From: Novosphingobium sp.
Lineage (GTDB): Bacteria > Pseudomonadota > Alphaproteobacteria > Sphingomonadales > Sphingomonadaceae
Reading direction: 5' to 3'
NCBI GenBank assembly: GCA_024236215.1
Contig: JACKKX010000001.1
Location: 186,001 to 250,000 of the forward strand
DNA length: 64,000 nucleotides
This document shows, piece after piece, positions 27,079 through 36,431 of this stretch. The position numbers and the translations under genes are program-made. How positions within the stretch are numbered: the first letter of the stretch is position 1; each line of letters starts with the position of its first letter. The notes under the pieces are model-generated. The model had not been told where the DNA came from, searched no databases, and saw nothing but the letters and a program-made list of their open reading frames with translations.

Positions 27079-29720
27079 CGATGGCCCACGGCCACAGCCG
27101 AAATTACACCACCTTGACGGACGCGACCCGCGAGCAACATGTCCCGTGCGGCGCCTACATCTCCGCCAATTTGTTTCCAGGCCAACGCGACATAGATCGC
27201 GCCCTCGTGATAACCATGAAGATCAAGCCAGCGCAGCACCCGCTCTTGCGCCTGGGGCAGTTCAACCCCCGACCTCAACCATGCGCTGAGGACCAGCCCC
27301 GAGACCTGCGATTCCCCGTTCTTATCTAGCCACCTTGCCGCGACATCGCTTGCCGCTTCTGGATTTCCCACCTTGTTGAACCAGGCGGCCAGTACGTAGT
27401 GCGCGCGCTCTTCGCTGACAAAGGTTTCAAGCCATCCGAGCATGGCTTGTTCGATCGCATCGGTATCGCCCTTTGCATCAATCCAGGCGGTGAAGATGAA
27501 ACTGGCCTTTGGATCAGTCGTGCCCCTGGCTTCTAGCCAGGCCAGCATCGCATTCCTGACAACGACGAAACCTGGCTCTTGCCTGATAAACTCGGCGATC
27601 AAAAAATGTGTCTGGCTGGCCTTTGGAAATCGTTCGATCGATTCAAGCACCTTGGCCCGATAGCGCAAAGGAAAGCACCGGTATGCGCGCCGGATAAGCC
27701 GGTTCGAGCCGGCTGCATACTCAAGCGACTCGTCGATTAGGGGGATAATGGATGCAGCGACTTCATCCCATTCTTTATCCCGTTCCTCGAAGGCAAACTC
27801 CTGCAACAGACGGGCAAGCTGCAGCCGCATGGAAATCCTCAATCCCACCAACTCGCTCAGCCGCTTATCGTGGCCCAGCAACCCCAGCTTCGCCTTGGCA
27901 GCCATCAGTCTGGAGTTGAGCAGCGGACCCGCGAGTGCCGAATGGTCAAACGCTGGCCCGGCAAGCAAGCGGCGCATTATTCGTGCGCCGTCGACCTGCT
28001 CAAATTTATCGTGTGCTGCAAGCCGGTCTGCGGCGACCAGCGCGGCCTGCAAGGTTCCCTGATCGAGTGACCGCAGCAAACACTGTTCCAGTCGGCCTGT
28101 CACCTGACCCGGTTTTTCAAAAACCCAGGCTGCGGCGATTCCATCGGCCAGAACGTCGTGGCTCGCCTCCAGGCGTTGCCCCACGACCTCGACCCATTGA
28201 TCTTCTTCCAGCTTGCGCAACAGCTCAGCAAGCTGCCCGCCAGCCCCAAGCAGGGCATCGCGCCGATCAAGGTCCATCGGCAGGGCAAGGGCAATGTCGG
28301 CAAGCAACTGCCGGTTTGCCTCTACCCCGCCAATCAGGGTGCGCAGCCTTTGGCGCATCCACGCCTCGAAATCCGCAATCGCTTGCAGTCCGCGGAACTG
28401 CTGCTCGAAGCGATCAGGGTGCACGTCATGAAGGAATACGGCAAATGCCGCCAGGAACGGGCGGACGCACAAGTCCACCAGCGTTTGGTCACTATCCAGA
28501 CCGCGGCTTGAAAGGATTTCCCTGACCACGTGGGCCTGGAATGCCCGCTCGTCGATTTCCTCCGAACCAAGCCACACCTCGAAGGGATGAAGCGTCTCGA
28601 GCGCGTCCCTTACAGGCCCGATCGCGCTGGCCCGACAGGTTACGATCAAGGCCACGTGGAAGCCGCTTTCGTTCAGGGCCTCAACCGTGAGGATCAGGTG
28701 GTCGAGATTTTGGGCAATCTCTGCATAGTCGAGCAAGAAGACGACCCGCAGTCCGGCGCCATGCTGGCGCACGAATCCTTCGATATCCTGCCCTGTAACC
28801 CGGGGATCAAGCGAGCGTACCAGCCAGCCTTGCCTGACCTCAAGCCTTCGGCCAAGTTCCAGCGCCAGCCTGGTCTTGCCGACGCCGCCCGGCCCGGCAA
28901 TCAACAAAGTGGCCGGAATCTCACTGAGCAGCTTGCTGGCTAGCGCATCTTCGTCAAGCCGGTCACCGGTGTGCTTCCCCTCCACGAACGCGGCACGTGA
29001 GACATAGGCCAGCTTGCCAGAATGGAGATACTGCTTGAAGCCGACGCCCGCGCCCGCGCCGCCCAGCAGCGGGCGAATTCCCTTTGAGATCGGCACGCCC
29101 AGCGCAAACAACCGTATCAACTCGGCAATCTGATCCTGCAGATCGATGGACCGCTGCACAATCTCGTTAAGCCGCTGGCTTGACGTGATGTTGAAAACGT
29201 TGGGATCGGTCTTCAGTTCGTGGCCGAAAAACAGCTCGAACTGATCCGACCAGCTTGGCAGGGGCGGCTTGGCGGCCAAGCCCTTGTGAAAGATTTCGCG
29301 GAATTGGCGCGGCATCGTTTCGCCCACACCGGCCTCGATCACGGCGATTACGGTGTCCGTTGCCGCAGTGACCGCATCCTGATCCTGATCGCGATAAATG
29401 TGCCGGGTACGTTCCTCCAGCGCCGTAAAAGGCACCTGATTGTCAGCCGAACTCCAACGTTGCAGTTCGTCGTTTCCGGCATAGGTCTTGAACGCATCGG
29501 CAAATGACTGAGTGGATGCCTCTGCTGCGCGGCCAATTGCTTCTGCCATGCCGAACAGGGACTGCCGGTAGGCCTTGTGCAAAGCCTTGGCGACATGGTG
29601 GTTGGCTGGGAGGTCGCCCGGTGCAACTTCTTTCAAGCGGGCAAGGGCGCCATCCAGGCCAGCATCGCAGCCTTTGGAAATCACCCAGCCAAGCAGGGTT
29701 GCACCCAGTTCTATCGCCAT
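27045..29720 (-). pseudogene. STAND-type NTPase with TPR-like repeats, N-terminal part, truncated by IS256
   Basis: The frame from ATG at 29720 gives 891 residues, of which the last 27 are read out of the insertion sequence. Residues 1-220 are helical and unassigned. Residues 270-365 form a P-loop NTPase: GPGGVGKT at 276-283, Walker B VVFLLDYAEI at 326-335 and a sensor-like ALIVTCRAS near 357. A helical region (370-700) follows, then 34-residue repeats from about 728 (WLEARG..SFIFTAWI, WLDKNG..GLVLSAWL, WLDLHG..IYVALAW). Joined to the 24691-25698 part the full protein would have 1199 residues and about eight repeats. NTPase plus repeat sensor is the layout of STAND proteins, several of which are antiphage (Avs) or regulatory; a defence role is inference. 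The gene starts 36 nt after a hydrolase gene. Confidence 0.8.
27129..27136. repeat. Target-site duplication, right copy (CGCGAGCA)
   Basis: It is identical to 25699-25706 and lies directly after the right inverted repeat. It corresponds to the TG CTC GCG codons of the interrupted NTPase gene. Confidence 0.9.
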
Positions 29721-29756
29721 CGCTCACCCCAGACCAACTGCAGCCAAATTTGCCCC

Positions 29757-30686
29757 CTAATGCTTGGCCAGGAAAGCCAGGTGATGGCGGGCGGTTTCGG
29801 CGGGTTTTTCGATCATCGGCACGTGGCCGACATCCTCGAATATCACCAGCTCGCTGTCGCGAATTCCTGCGTGCTGGACGGTAGCGCAGGAGACATCGAG
29901 CAACCGGTCATGCCGGCCCCAGACGATCTGGGTCGGCACGCTGACTTCGCCCAGCCGCGCGTTGAGCGGTTTGGCCAGCGCCTCTTCGGCGATCTGGGCG
30001 AAGATCGCATCGAGCAGGCCTTGGTGCGGGGCCATATCCTGCCACATCACCTTCTTGAACGCGCCGGGGATGTAGCGCGGCTTGTGAACGATGAAATCCA
30101 TCAGCTTATCGACATCGGCCAGCGAACGCGGCACCAGCGGGCTTTCGCCGCGCCCGACCATCCGTTGCAGCTCGCTTTCATCGGGGCCGATCACCCCGGC
30201 GTTGTTGAACAGGGTGAGCGAGCGCAGCCGCTGCGGGTATTTGAAGGCGAAGTGCAGCGCGATCAGCCCGCCCATCGAATTGCCGCCAAGGTGGCAAGTC
30301 TCGATCCCCAGCGCATCGAGGAAGGCGGCGAGCCGTTCGGCCTGGGCGGCGCCGGAATAGTCCAGCCCGGCAGCCCGCGTGTTTTCGCCAAAACCCGGCA
30401 GATCGGGGGCGATCACCCGGTAATGGTCCTTCACGTGGGGCGCATAGAACGACCAGTTATCCTTGTCGCCGCCGAAGCCGTGAACCAGCACCAGCACCGC
30501 GCCATCGGCCTTGCCGCCTTCAAGGTAGGGCCAGGTCAGGCCACCGGCCTCTATGCTTTTCTGCGCCATGCCGCCCTTGCGGCGCTGGGCATTGCGGGCC
30601 CAGCCGAACACGGTGCGCGGGGCGAGGAAATAGAGCGCCACCACAGCGGCGAGCGCCAGGGCAAGGATCAGGGCTAGCGTGTTCAT
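29757..30686 (-). CDS. Alpha/beta hydrolase, membrane-anchored
   Basis: From ATG at 30686 the product has 309 residues. It starts with a transmembrane segment (MNTLALILALALAAVVALYF), followed by the hydrolase fold: oxyanion segment LVHGFGGDKDNW, nucleophile elbow HLGGNSMGGLIALH (Ser in GNSMGG), an Asp in VWGRHDRLLD and the final His in FEDVGHVPMIEKP. The substrate is unknown; esterase, lactonase or epoxide hydrolase relatives share this pattern. It lies 14 nt after the GST gene and 36 nt ahead of the NTPase gene, so all three may be one transcript. Confidence 0.85.
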   Translation of the reverse strand: MNTLALILALALAAVVALYFLAPRTVFGWARNAQRRKGGMAQKSIEAGGLTWPYLEGGKADGAVLVLVHGFGGDKDNWSFYAPHVKDHYRVIAPDLPGFGENTRAAGLDYSGAAQAERLAAFLDALGIETCHLGGNSMGGLIALHFAFKYPQRLRSLTLFNNAGVIGPDESELQRMVGRGESPLVPRSLADVDKLMDFIVHKPRYIPGAFKKVMWQDMAPHQGLLDAIFAQIAEEALAKPLNARLGEVSVPTQIVWGRHDRLLDVSCATVQHAGIRDSELVIFEDVGHVPMIEKPAETARHHLAFLAKH

Positions 30687-30700
30687 CCTGGGAGCCTTCC

Positions 30701-31333
30701 TTAGAGATTGAACGCCGGGCGCTGGGCCATCTTCGCGCGCCAGGCGGCGATCGCGGGGCGGCCAGCATTGACGTCGACTTTGATCCAGCCGGCGAAATCG
30801 AGCGCGACGGCGGCGGTGATGTCGGCGAGGGAAAAGGCGCTGCCCGCCACCCATTCGCGGTGCTGCATGTGCTCCTCGAACCGGTCGAGGAAATGGATCA
30901 GCCGCGCCCGGCCGCGGGTCGCCAGCTCGGGAATCTGGGCATAATCATGCGGGCCAGGCAGCGCGCGGCCTTTCATGGCCGGGGCGGTGTTGCGCAGCAC
31001 CTCGGCGATGGCCATGAAGCATTCGGCCTCGAGCTTCGCGTTCCAGCTCGCCACTTCGGCCTTTTCCACCGCGGTGCGGCCTAGCAAGGGCGGCTCGGGA
31101 TGGACCGCCTCGGCCCAGGCGGTGATCGCGGCATTGTCGCCCAGCACGGTACCATCATCGAGCACCAGGGTGGGAACCGTGCAGCCGGGATTGATCGCGC
31201 GGTAAGCCGGATCGAGCTGTTCCCCGGCGGCCAGATCGACGTTCCGGGTCTCATGCGCGATGCCCTTTTCGGCGAGCAGGATGCGCGCGCGGCGCGGACT
31301 GGGAGCGCGGGCGAAGTCATACAATATCGGCAT
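30701..31333 (-). CDS. Glutathione S-transferase family protein
   Basis: A 210-residue protein from ATG at 31333. The thioredoxin-like N-terminal domain shows ILYDFARAPSPRRARILLAE, the cis-Pro segment CTVPTLVLDDGTVLGDNAAI (Pro before TLV, then the glutathione-binding D-N pair in place of E-S) and the C-terminal helical domain contains FSLADITAAVALDFAG, the N-capping motif. It probably conjugates or reduces with glutathione; the substrate is unknown. It is divergent from the TonB-like gene at 31531. Confidence 0.85.
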   Translation of the reverse strand: MPILYDFARAPSPRRARILLAEKGIAHETRNVDLAAGEQLDPAYRAINPGCTVPTLVLDDGTVLGDNAAITAWAEAVHPEPPLLGRTAVEKAEVASWNAKLEAECFMAIAEVLRNTAPAMKGRALPGPHDYAQIPELATRGRARLIHFLDRFEEHMQHREWVAGSAFSLADITAAVALDFAGWIKVDVNAGRPAIAAWRAKMAQRPAFNL

Positions 31334-31530
31334 AGAGCCTCTCCTTCGCAGCCACCCTAGCACGCCCGCGCCGCTTGGCGAGCGTGCCCGGGTTGACCCT
31401 ACGGAAAGGGGATTGATTTGGCGATTGGTATGTTATATTGTGACATCATAACGGGCCGATGCGGGAGCGACTCGCAAGTCACGCGGGCAGCTTCCAGGGC
31501 GGCAACAAGCCAAGCAAGAAGGAGGGTGCC

Positions 31531-32190
31531 ATGTCCTACGTTGAAAGTGTCCGCCGCCAGCGTCATCCCGGCGCCGTGATCGCCGTTCTGGCGATCGAGG
31601 CCGGGATTGCCTGGGGCCTGATGAGCGGCTTGGTGGGGAGCTATGTCCCCCGCATCGATACCCCTATCAAGACGACCGACATCAAGCTGCCCCCGCCCGA
31701 GCAGACCAAAAAGGATCCGCCGGTCCACCACGAAACCTCACCCAGCATCCCGCAGCACACCGAAACCCAGATCACGCTGGTTCCGCAGAACCTCGATACC
31801 CTTACCCCCACCTTCACCGATCACGGCGAGACCGGATCGATCGGCGAGGTTGAATTTGTCCGCCACCCGGTCGATCCGCCCCCGCCGCGCTTCACCCCCA
31901 GGGCGCCGCGGGCGCGGGGCAAGCCCGGGCTGTGGGTGACGCCCAACGACTATCCGAGCAGCGAACTTCGGCTTGAGCACCAGGGCACCACCCACTTCGC
32001 TGTCACTGTCGGCGCCGATGGCAAGCCCAAGGCCTGCATGGTCACCGGATCGAGCGGCTGGCCCGCTCTCGATGCCACCGCCTGCGCCAAGATCATGGCC
32101 CGCGCCAACTTCGATCCGGCCACGGGCAGCGACGGCGAGAAGTCCGCCGGAACCTGGAACAGCGCGGTGCAGTGGCAGATTCCCGAATAG
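31531..32190 (+). CDS. TonB family protein
   Basis: ATG at 31531 has a strong AAGGAGGG 5 nt upstream and gives 219 residues. There is one N-terminal transmembrane segment (AVIAVLAIEAGIAWGLMSGL), a Pro/Lys-rich periplasmic linker (KLPPPEQTKKDPP, PVDPPPPRFTP), and a C-terminal TonB-like domain with HFAVTVGADGKPKACMVTGS and a W..A.....P ending. It would transmit proton-motive force or act as a TonB-box binder, but ExbB/ExbD are not adjacent. The N-terminal SVRRQRHPGAVIAVL lacks the classic SHLS histidine motif, so energy coupling is uncertain. Confidence 0.75.
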   Translation: MSYVESVRRQRHPGAVIAVLAIEAGIAWGLMSGLVGSYVPRIDTPIKTTDIKLPPPEQTKKDPPVHHETSPSIPQHTETQITLVPQNLDTLTPTFTDHGETGSIGEVEFVRHPVDPPPPRFTPRAPRARGKPGLWVTPNDYPSSELRLEHQGTTHFAVTVGADGKPKACMVTGSSGWPALDATACAKIMARANFDPATGSDGEKSAGTWNSAVQWQIPE

Positions 32191-32340
32191 GAGCTTGCAC
32201 CTGCCCCGCTGGCCCCGCCCGGCGCCCGACTGTGACGGCAACCCTTGGCCGCCACAGGCCGGGCGGGGCAATCCCAGCAAGGCAAACGGGGCGTTAACCC
32301 CAGGGCGCTATCACGCGGGCGAACAACGAGGATTCGCCCG

Positions 32341-33198
32341 ATGACCCAGCCCGCCTTTCCGCCAGCGGCGCGCACGGCCTTTGCCGCGCTCTATCCCAAC
32401 ATGCCCGGCAAGCTGAGCCACGCGCTGACCGGCCATCCGCTGCTGACGCTCGATGCGCTGGCCGCCCTGGCCGAGGCGTTGCCGGCGGATTCGATCGAAT
32501 ACAATCCGGGCGACCTGCCGATCGGGATCGCGCCCGAAGCCGTGCCGCAGAGCGAGCTGGGTGTGGTCGAAACCATCCGCACCATTGCCCGGGCGGGATC
32601 GTGGGTAGCGCTCAAGCGGATCGAGCAGCACCCGGACTACGCCGCGCTGCTCCACGATGCGCTGGCCGAGCTGCGCGATGTGGTCGAGCCGCGAACAGGC
32701 GCGATGATGCAGCTCGAAGGGTTCGTCTTCATCACCTCGCCCGGCGGGGTCACTCCGTTCCATTTCGATCCCGAGCACAACATCCTGCTCCAGATCATGG
32801 GCCACAAGACCATGACTCTGTTCCCGATCGAGGACGAGGTGCTGTTTTCGGCCGAAGTACATGAAAAATACCACCTTGGCATGCACCACCGCAACCTGCC
32901 CTGGCAGGATGCCTTCGCTGCCAAGGGCGAGGCGATCACGATCCATCCCGGCGAGGCGATCCACGTTCCGGTCAAGGCGCCGCACTGGGTGCAGAACGGC
33001 GACGAGGCCTCGGTCTCGCTGTCGGTCACCTGGCGCTCGCAGTGGTCCTATGCCGAGGCCGACGCGCGCGCCTTCAACCACCTGCTGCGCGAAGCCGGCT
33101 TCGCCCCCGCCAGCCCCGGCCCCTTCCCCGCCCAGAACCGCGCCAAAGCCTACGCCTACCGCGCGGTTCGCAAGTTGAAGAGCGTGGCCGGGGGGTGA
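32341..33198 (+). CDS. Cupin-like / JmjC-type 2-oxoglutarate oxygenase-like protein
   Basis: From ATG at 32341 the product has 285 residues. The jelly-roll core shows GFVFITSPGGVTPFHFDPEH with a possible HxD iron ligand pair (HFD), a middle MTLFPIEDEVLF, and the distal histidine in IHVPVKAPHWVQNGDEASVS. This is the pattern of cupin_8/JmjC oxygenases. In sphingomonads such genes often lie next to TonB receptors or tryptophan halogenases; none is adjacent here. Substrate unknown. It follows the TonB-like gene by 150 nt, a gap with no other gene. Confidence 0.75.
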   Translation: MTQPAFPPAARTAFAALYPNMPGKLSHALTGHPLLTLDALAALAEALPADSIEYNPGDLPIGIAPEAVPQSELGVVETIRTIARAGSWVALKRIEQHPDYAALLHDALAELRDVVEPRTGAMMQLEGFVFITSPGGVTPFHFDPEHNILLQIMGHKTMTLFPIEDEVLFSAEVHEKYHLGMHHRNLPWQDAFAAKGEAITIHPGEAIHVPVKAPHWVQNGDEASVSLSVTWRSQWSYAEADARAFNHLLREAGFAPASPGPFPAQNRAKAYAYRAVRKLKSVAGG

Positions 33199-33233
33199 TC
33201 CAAGGGGGGGCTGACTGCTTCCGGTGCAACCCC

Positions 33234-35300
33234 TCACCGCCCCGATTTGATATCCTTGCCCGGCGCATCGCTGTGTCCGGCGGCGTGTTCGGCCTGTTCC
33301 TGACGGCGGGTCTCGGCCTTTTCCTGATCGGTCGGGGCATAGTCGCTGGGCGCGCGCACGAAAACTGAATTGGTCGCCAGTTCGGCCATCTCGGCGCGCA
33401 CCCGCGCAGCGCGGGCGGCGGGGAGCTGGTCGGACAGGGCCTTGGTCTCCGATTCCATCACCACCACCCCGGCCAGCATCAGCACCGAGCGGCGGAAATG
33501 GTAGAGATCGCCCACGGTCTTATCGACCGAATCCCCCTGGAGGCGAAAGCCCTTGCCCGCATAGGGAAGCTTGATCGTCACCCGCGCGCCCCACCAGTCG
33601 GGATAGTCCACCGCATAGGGAGCATTTGAATTGAGCTCACCCTCGCGCGCGATGTCGAAGCGCCAGCCGAGCCGCGAACGGTCAATCTCGAACCAGCGGG
33701 TGCCAAGGTCCGCGGTCCATTCCATCGCCGCGGTGCCTTCCATGAAGACGATGAAATCGCCGCTGGCGGCATCCTCACGGGTGCCGACCTTGCCCGGGGA
33801 AACGAAATCGAACGTATCGCGCCACAGCTTGCGCAGCTCGCGGTTGCGATCGGCCATCGAATATCCGGCATAGCGCAGCCGCATGTCCGAAGCGGTTTCG
33901 CCGTGAAAACGCATCTCGCCCTTGGCCGGGGCCGGAAGATCGAGCCCGCGGCTGGCATCGAGGTTGAGCGCGATCACCTCGGTCGGAGCATCGAGCGGTT
34001 CGGGCACCATCGGCACCAGCGCTGCGCCCTCGGTTGTTACCGGCAAGCCCACCCGGTAATTGGGGGTGCGCAGCCGTGCCAGGCTGAGATCGCCCAGCCG
34101 GGTGCCATCGAGCCAATAGCTCTTGCCCTCGATCCGTGCCTCGACGATCACGTGATCGAAGGCTTCCATGCTGGGCAGCCGATCGGCCACCAGATCGCCG
34201 CTTTCGGTGTGGACCAGCACCGGGCGGGCATCGATCCCCAGCTCGTTCAGCAGCGCCACCAGCAGCACGGTCTTGCCCTTGCAATCGCCGAAGCGGCGGG
34301 CCCAGGTCTGATCGGCCGCGGCGGGGACGAAGCCACCGTCGTTCATTCCCAGGAACAGGTAGCGCACCTGTTCCTGCACCAGTTGCAGCGCCAGTTCGGC
34401 GCGGCGCCTTGGGTCCGTGCTCGCCGCTCGGATGCGTGCCGCCTCGGCATGGAGCGGACTGTCCGGGGCCAGCCGCGCGGCATTTGCATAGAGCGGAGCG
34501 AAGGTGCGCGAAACGCCCTGCCAGTCGGCAAACTGGGTGATCTCCACCGCGTTGACGAGGCGGTAGCGCGCCGGGGCGGCCTCAGGCGCGAGCGGCGCCG
34601 ACATGTCGGTGACATCGGCCACCAGTTCGCTGCCCTGCGCGGTTTGCTTGAGCCTGGGCTGGATCACCCCGGGCAGCACGCGCCAGTGCATCGGCTTGTC
34701 CTTGTCCCACAGCAGACGGACGCGAAACCGGCCGAAGGCGGCGCCATCGCGCGGGCCGGCGATATACTGGCTCATCCCCTGCATCGCCGGATCGCGCCGG
34801 GTGAGCGAATAGGACAGGTCGATCACATCGCCCACGCGCAGATCCTCGGGCTGCATGGTCGCGGTCAGCTCGCCATCGAGCATGGCGTTTTCCATCCGCG
34901 TTTCGCGCTGGATCACGTTGAGCCGCGAGCCGTCGCCTAGAAGGTCGATCGGCTTGCCATCGCGCAGGATGCGGTAGCGATGGACCACCAGCGTCTCGAG
35001 CGCGGGATCCCAGTTGAGCTGGAGCGCGCCGTCATCGAGCCCCTGGGCAGTGCCGATCTTCCACGACTGGGCGATGAAGGTGGTATCGCCTTCGTTGCTG
35101 AAACGAACCTGGAGATCGCCGAGCAGATCGACTGTGGCGGCACCTTCGGAATCGCTCGGCGGCTTGGGCTGCGGGGCAATGTCCGCCCAGGCCGGGGGCG
35201 GAGCGACCTGCGGCCGCGCCAGCGACGGCGCTGCATCGGGCGCTCCCAGCGCGAGCGAGGGCCAGGCAGCCAGCGCCAGAATCAGCCTTGAAAACCGCAT
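33234..35300 (-). CDS. DUF3857 and transglutaminase-like domain protein, exported
   Basis: From ATG at 35300 the product has 688 residues with a signal peptide (MRFSRLILALAAWPSLALGA). A DUF3857 beta domain fills roughly residues 50-260 (RYRILRDGKPIDLLGDGSRL, QPEDLRVGDVIDLSYSLTRR). A transglutaminase core follows: Cys in ARRFGDCKGKTVLLVALLN, His in AFDHVIVEARIEGKSYWLDG and Asp in WLDGT, a full catalytic triad. A beta-rich DUF3858-like C-terminal part ends in a charged tail. It probably acts in the periplasm; the substrate is unknown. It is convergent with the cupin gene. Confidence 0.8.
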   Translation of the reverse strand: MRFSRLILALAAWPSLALGAPDAAPSLARPQVAPPPAWADIAPQPKPPSDSEGAATVDLLGDLQVRFSNEGDTTFIAQSWKIGTAQGLDDGALQLNWDPALETLVVHRYRILRDGKPIDLLGDGSRLNVIQRETRMENAMLDGELTATMQPEDLRVGDVIDLSYSLTRRDPAMQGMSQYIAGPRDGAAFGRFRVRLLWDKDKPMHWRVLPGVIQPRLKQTAQGSELVADVTDMSAPLAPEAAPARYRLVNAVEITQFADWQGVSRTFAPLYANAARLAPDSPLHAEAARIRAASTDPRRRAELALQLVQEQVRYLFLGMNDGGFVPAAADQTWARRFGDCKGKTVLLVALLNELGIDARPVLVHTESGDLVADRLPSMEAFDHVIVEARIEGKSYWLDGTRLGDLSLARLRTPNYRVGLPVTTEGAALVPMVPEPLDAPTEVIALNLDASRGLDLPAPAKGEMRFHGETASDMRLRYAGYSMADRNRELRKLWRDTFDFVSPGKVGTREDAASGDFIVFMEGTAAMEWTADLGTRWFEIDRSRLGWRFDIAREGELNSNAPYAVDYPDWWGARVTIKLPYAGKGFRLQGDSVDKTVGDLYHFRRSVLMLAGVVVMESETKALSDQLPAARAARVRAEMAELATNSVFVRAPSDYAPTDQEKAETRRQEQAEHAAGHSDAPGKDIKSGR

Positions 35301-35365
35301 TGTGCCCCCGGAATGTCGCTGTCTGTCCAACACTTCGCGCAATTGCGCGGCGCTGTCGAGGGGGG

Positions 35366-36232
35366 CTAGCGCGGAGGCATGACCCGGGTGAGAAAAGCGA
35401 TCACCGCGGCGTTGAACTCGTCATTGCGGTCGCCCGCGACCATGTGTCCGGCGCCGCGGATGTCGGCGATTTCGAGCCTGGGCACGCGGCGGCGCAGATC
35501 CTCCACCCCGTCATCGTCGACGATATCGCTCTTCATCCCGCGCACCAGCAGGGTGGGTACGCGGTCGGTCCAGTCGGCGCGGTCCATGATCGCCAGCAGG
35601 TGGCTGGGATCGCCGCGCATTTCCTGCATCATCGCCGGATCCCAGTGCCAGCGGTAGCGCCCGTCACCGTGAAGGCGCAGGTTCTTGTTGAGGCCCGAGA
35701 GGTCCTTGGGCCGGGGCCGCGCGGGATAGAAAGCCGAGATCGTGTCGGCCGCCTCTTCCAGGCTGGCGAAGCCATCGGGGTTGGCGGCCATGAATGATTT
35801 GATCTTGTTGGCTCCGGCAAGCGACATCTTGGGCACGATATCGACCAGCACCAGCGCGGCGATATCGAGCCCGTGGGTCGCCGCGACCAGCGAGGTGATC
35901 CCGCCCAGCGAAGCCCCGACCAGCGCCAGCGGGCGAGCGGCCCCGGCCGCAATCGCTTCCAGATCGCGCGCGCGGGTCTCGATCGAATAGTCGCCATCGG
36001 GCGACCAGCCGGAATCGCCGTGGCCGCGCAGGTCATAATTGATCGCACGGTATCCTGCTCCGGCCAGCTGCAGTTCGGCCTTGTCCCACGAATGGCGGGT
36101 CTGCCCGCCGCCGTGACCGAGGATCACCGTCGGCGCGCCTGGCGGACCTGCAACATCGGCGGCAATCTCTACCCCGGGCGCGACGGGAATGCGGATCGTT
36201 TGCGGGTCCATCGGCACAGGCGATGCCCGCAC
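35366..36232 (-). CDS. Alpha/beta hydrolase
   Basis: A 288-residue cytoplasmic hydrolase; an alternative ATG 21 nt later (36211, MDPQTIRIPV) is equally possible since neither has a good ribosome binding site. The fold shows ILGHGGGQTRHSW, YDLRGHGDSGWS, the nucleophile elbow ALVGASLGGITS and the final His in RGAGHMVAGDRNDEF. The GxSxG serine is in GASLG. It lies 37 nt after the rubredoxin and P450 genes on the same strand, suggesting a shared degradation or modification pathway. Substrate unknown. Confidence 0.85.
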   Translation of the reverse strand: MRASPVPMDPQTIRIPVAPGVEIAADVAGPPGAPTVILGHGGGQTRHSWDKAELQLAGAGYRAINYDLRGHGDSGWSPDGDYSIETRARDLEAIAAGAARPLALVGASLGGITSLVAATHGLDIAALVLVDIVPKMSLAGANKIKSFMAANPDGFASLEEAADTISAFYPARPRPKDLSGLNKNLRLHGDGRYRWHWDPAMMQEMRGDPSHLLAIMDRADWTDRVPTLLVRGMKSDIVDDDGVEDLRRRVPRLEIADIRGAGHMVAGDRNDEFNAAVIAFLTRVMPPR

Positions 36233-36268
36233 ATCCAGCGCGGGTCAATCGTCATTTTAATCGTGCGA

Positions 36269-36430
36269 TTAATCGAGCAGTTCGAAGTCTTCCTTCTCGG
36301 TGCCGCAATCGGGGCAATACCAGTCGTCGGGAATATCCTCGAAGCGGGTGCCCGGGGCGATGCCTTCTTCGGGCATGCCCAGCGCCTCGTCATAGATCAG
36401 CCCGCAATTGCGGCAACGCCACTTGCGCAT
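36269..36430 (-). CDS. Rubredoxin
   Basis: A 53-residue protein starting with ATG at 36430. It has the two iron-binding pairs, [13 protein letters not shown] and CPDCG, and the rubredoxin core [16 protein letters not shown]. It is a one-iron electron carrier. Its start is 1 nt from the P450 stop, so it is certainly co-transcribed and may pass electrons to that P450 in place of the more usual ferredoxin. A rubredoxin reductase is not in the window. Confidence 0.95.
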   Translation of the reverse strand: MRKWRCRNCGLIYDEALGMPEEGIAPGTRFEDIPDDWYCPDCGTEKEDFELLD

Positions 36431-36431
36431 C

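Larger units (their letters stand above)
25707..27128 (+). mobile_element. IS256-family insertion sequence, 1422 bp, complete
   Basis: The ends are imperfect inverted repeats of about 34 bp: the left end (GTTAGCGTCCG... GTGGTGTAATTTCC) matches the reverse complement of the right end (GGTCGCGTCCG... GTGGTGTAATTTCG), and an 8-bp duplication flanks the element. One intact transposase gene fills most of it. A 32-bp perfect palindrome lies between the left end and the gene. Intact ends, gene and duplication together point to a recent insertion. Confidence 0.93.

Noticed and set aside
26325-27329. A second plus-strand frame within the IS256 transposase
   Set aside because: It overlaps the transposase in another phase and reads as Arg-rich nonsense that runs past the element's right end.
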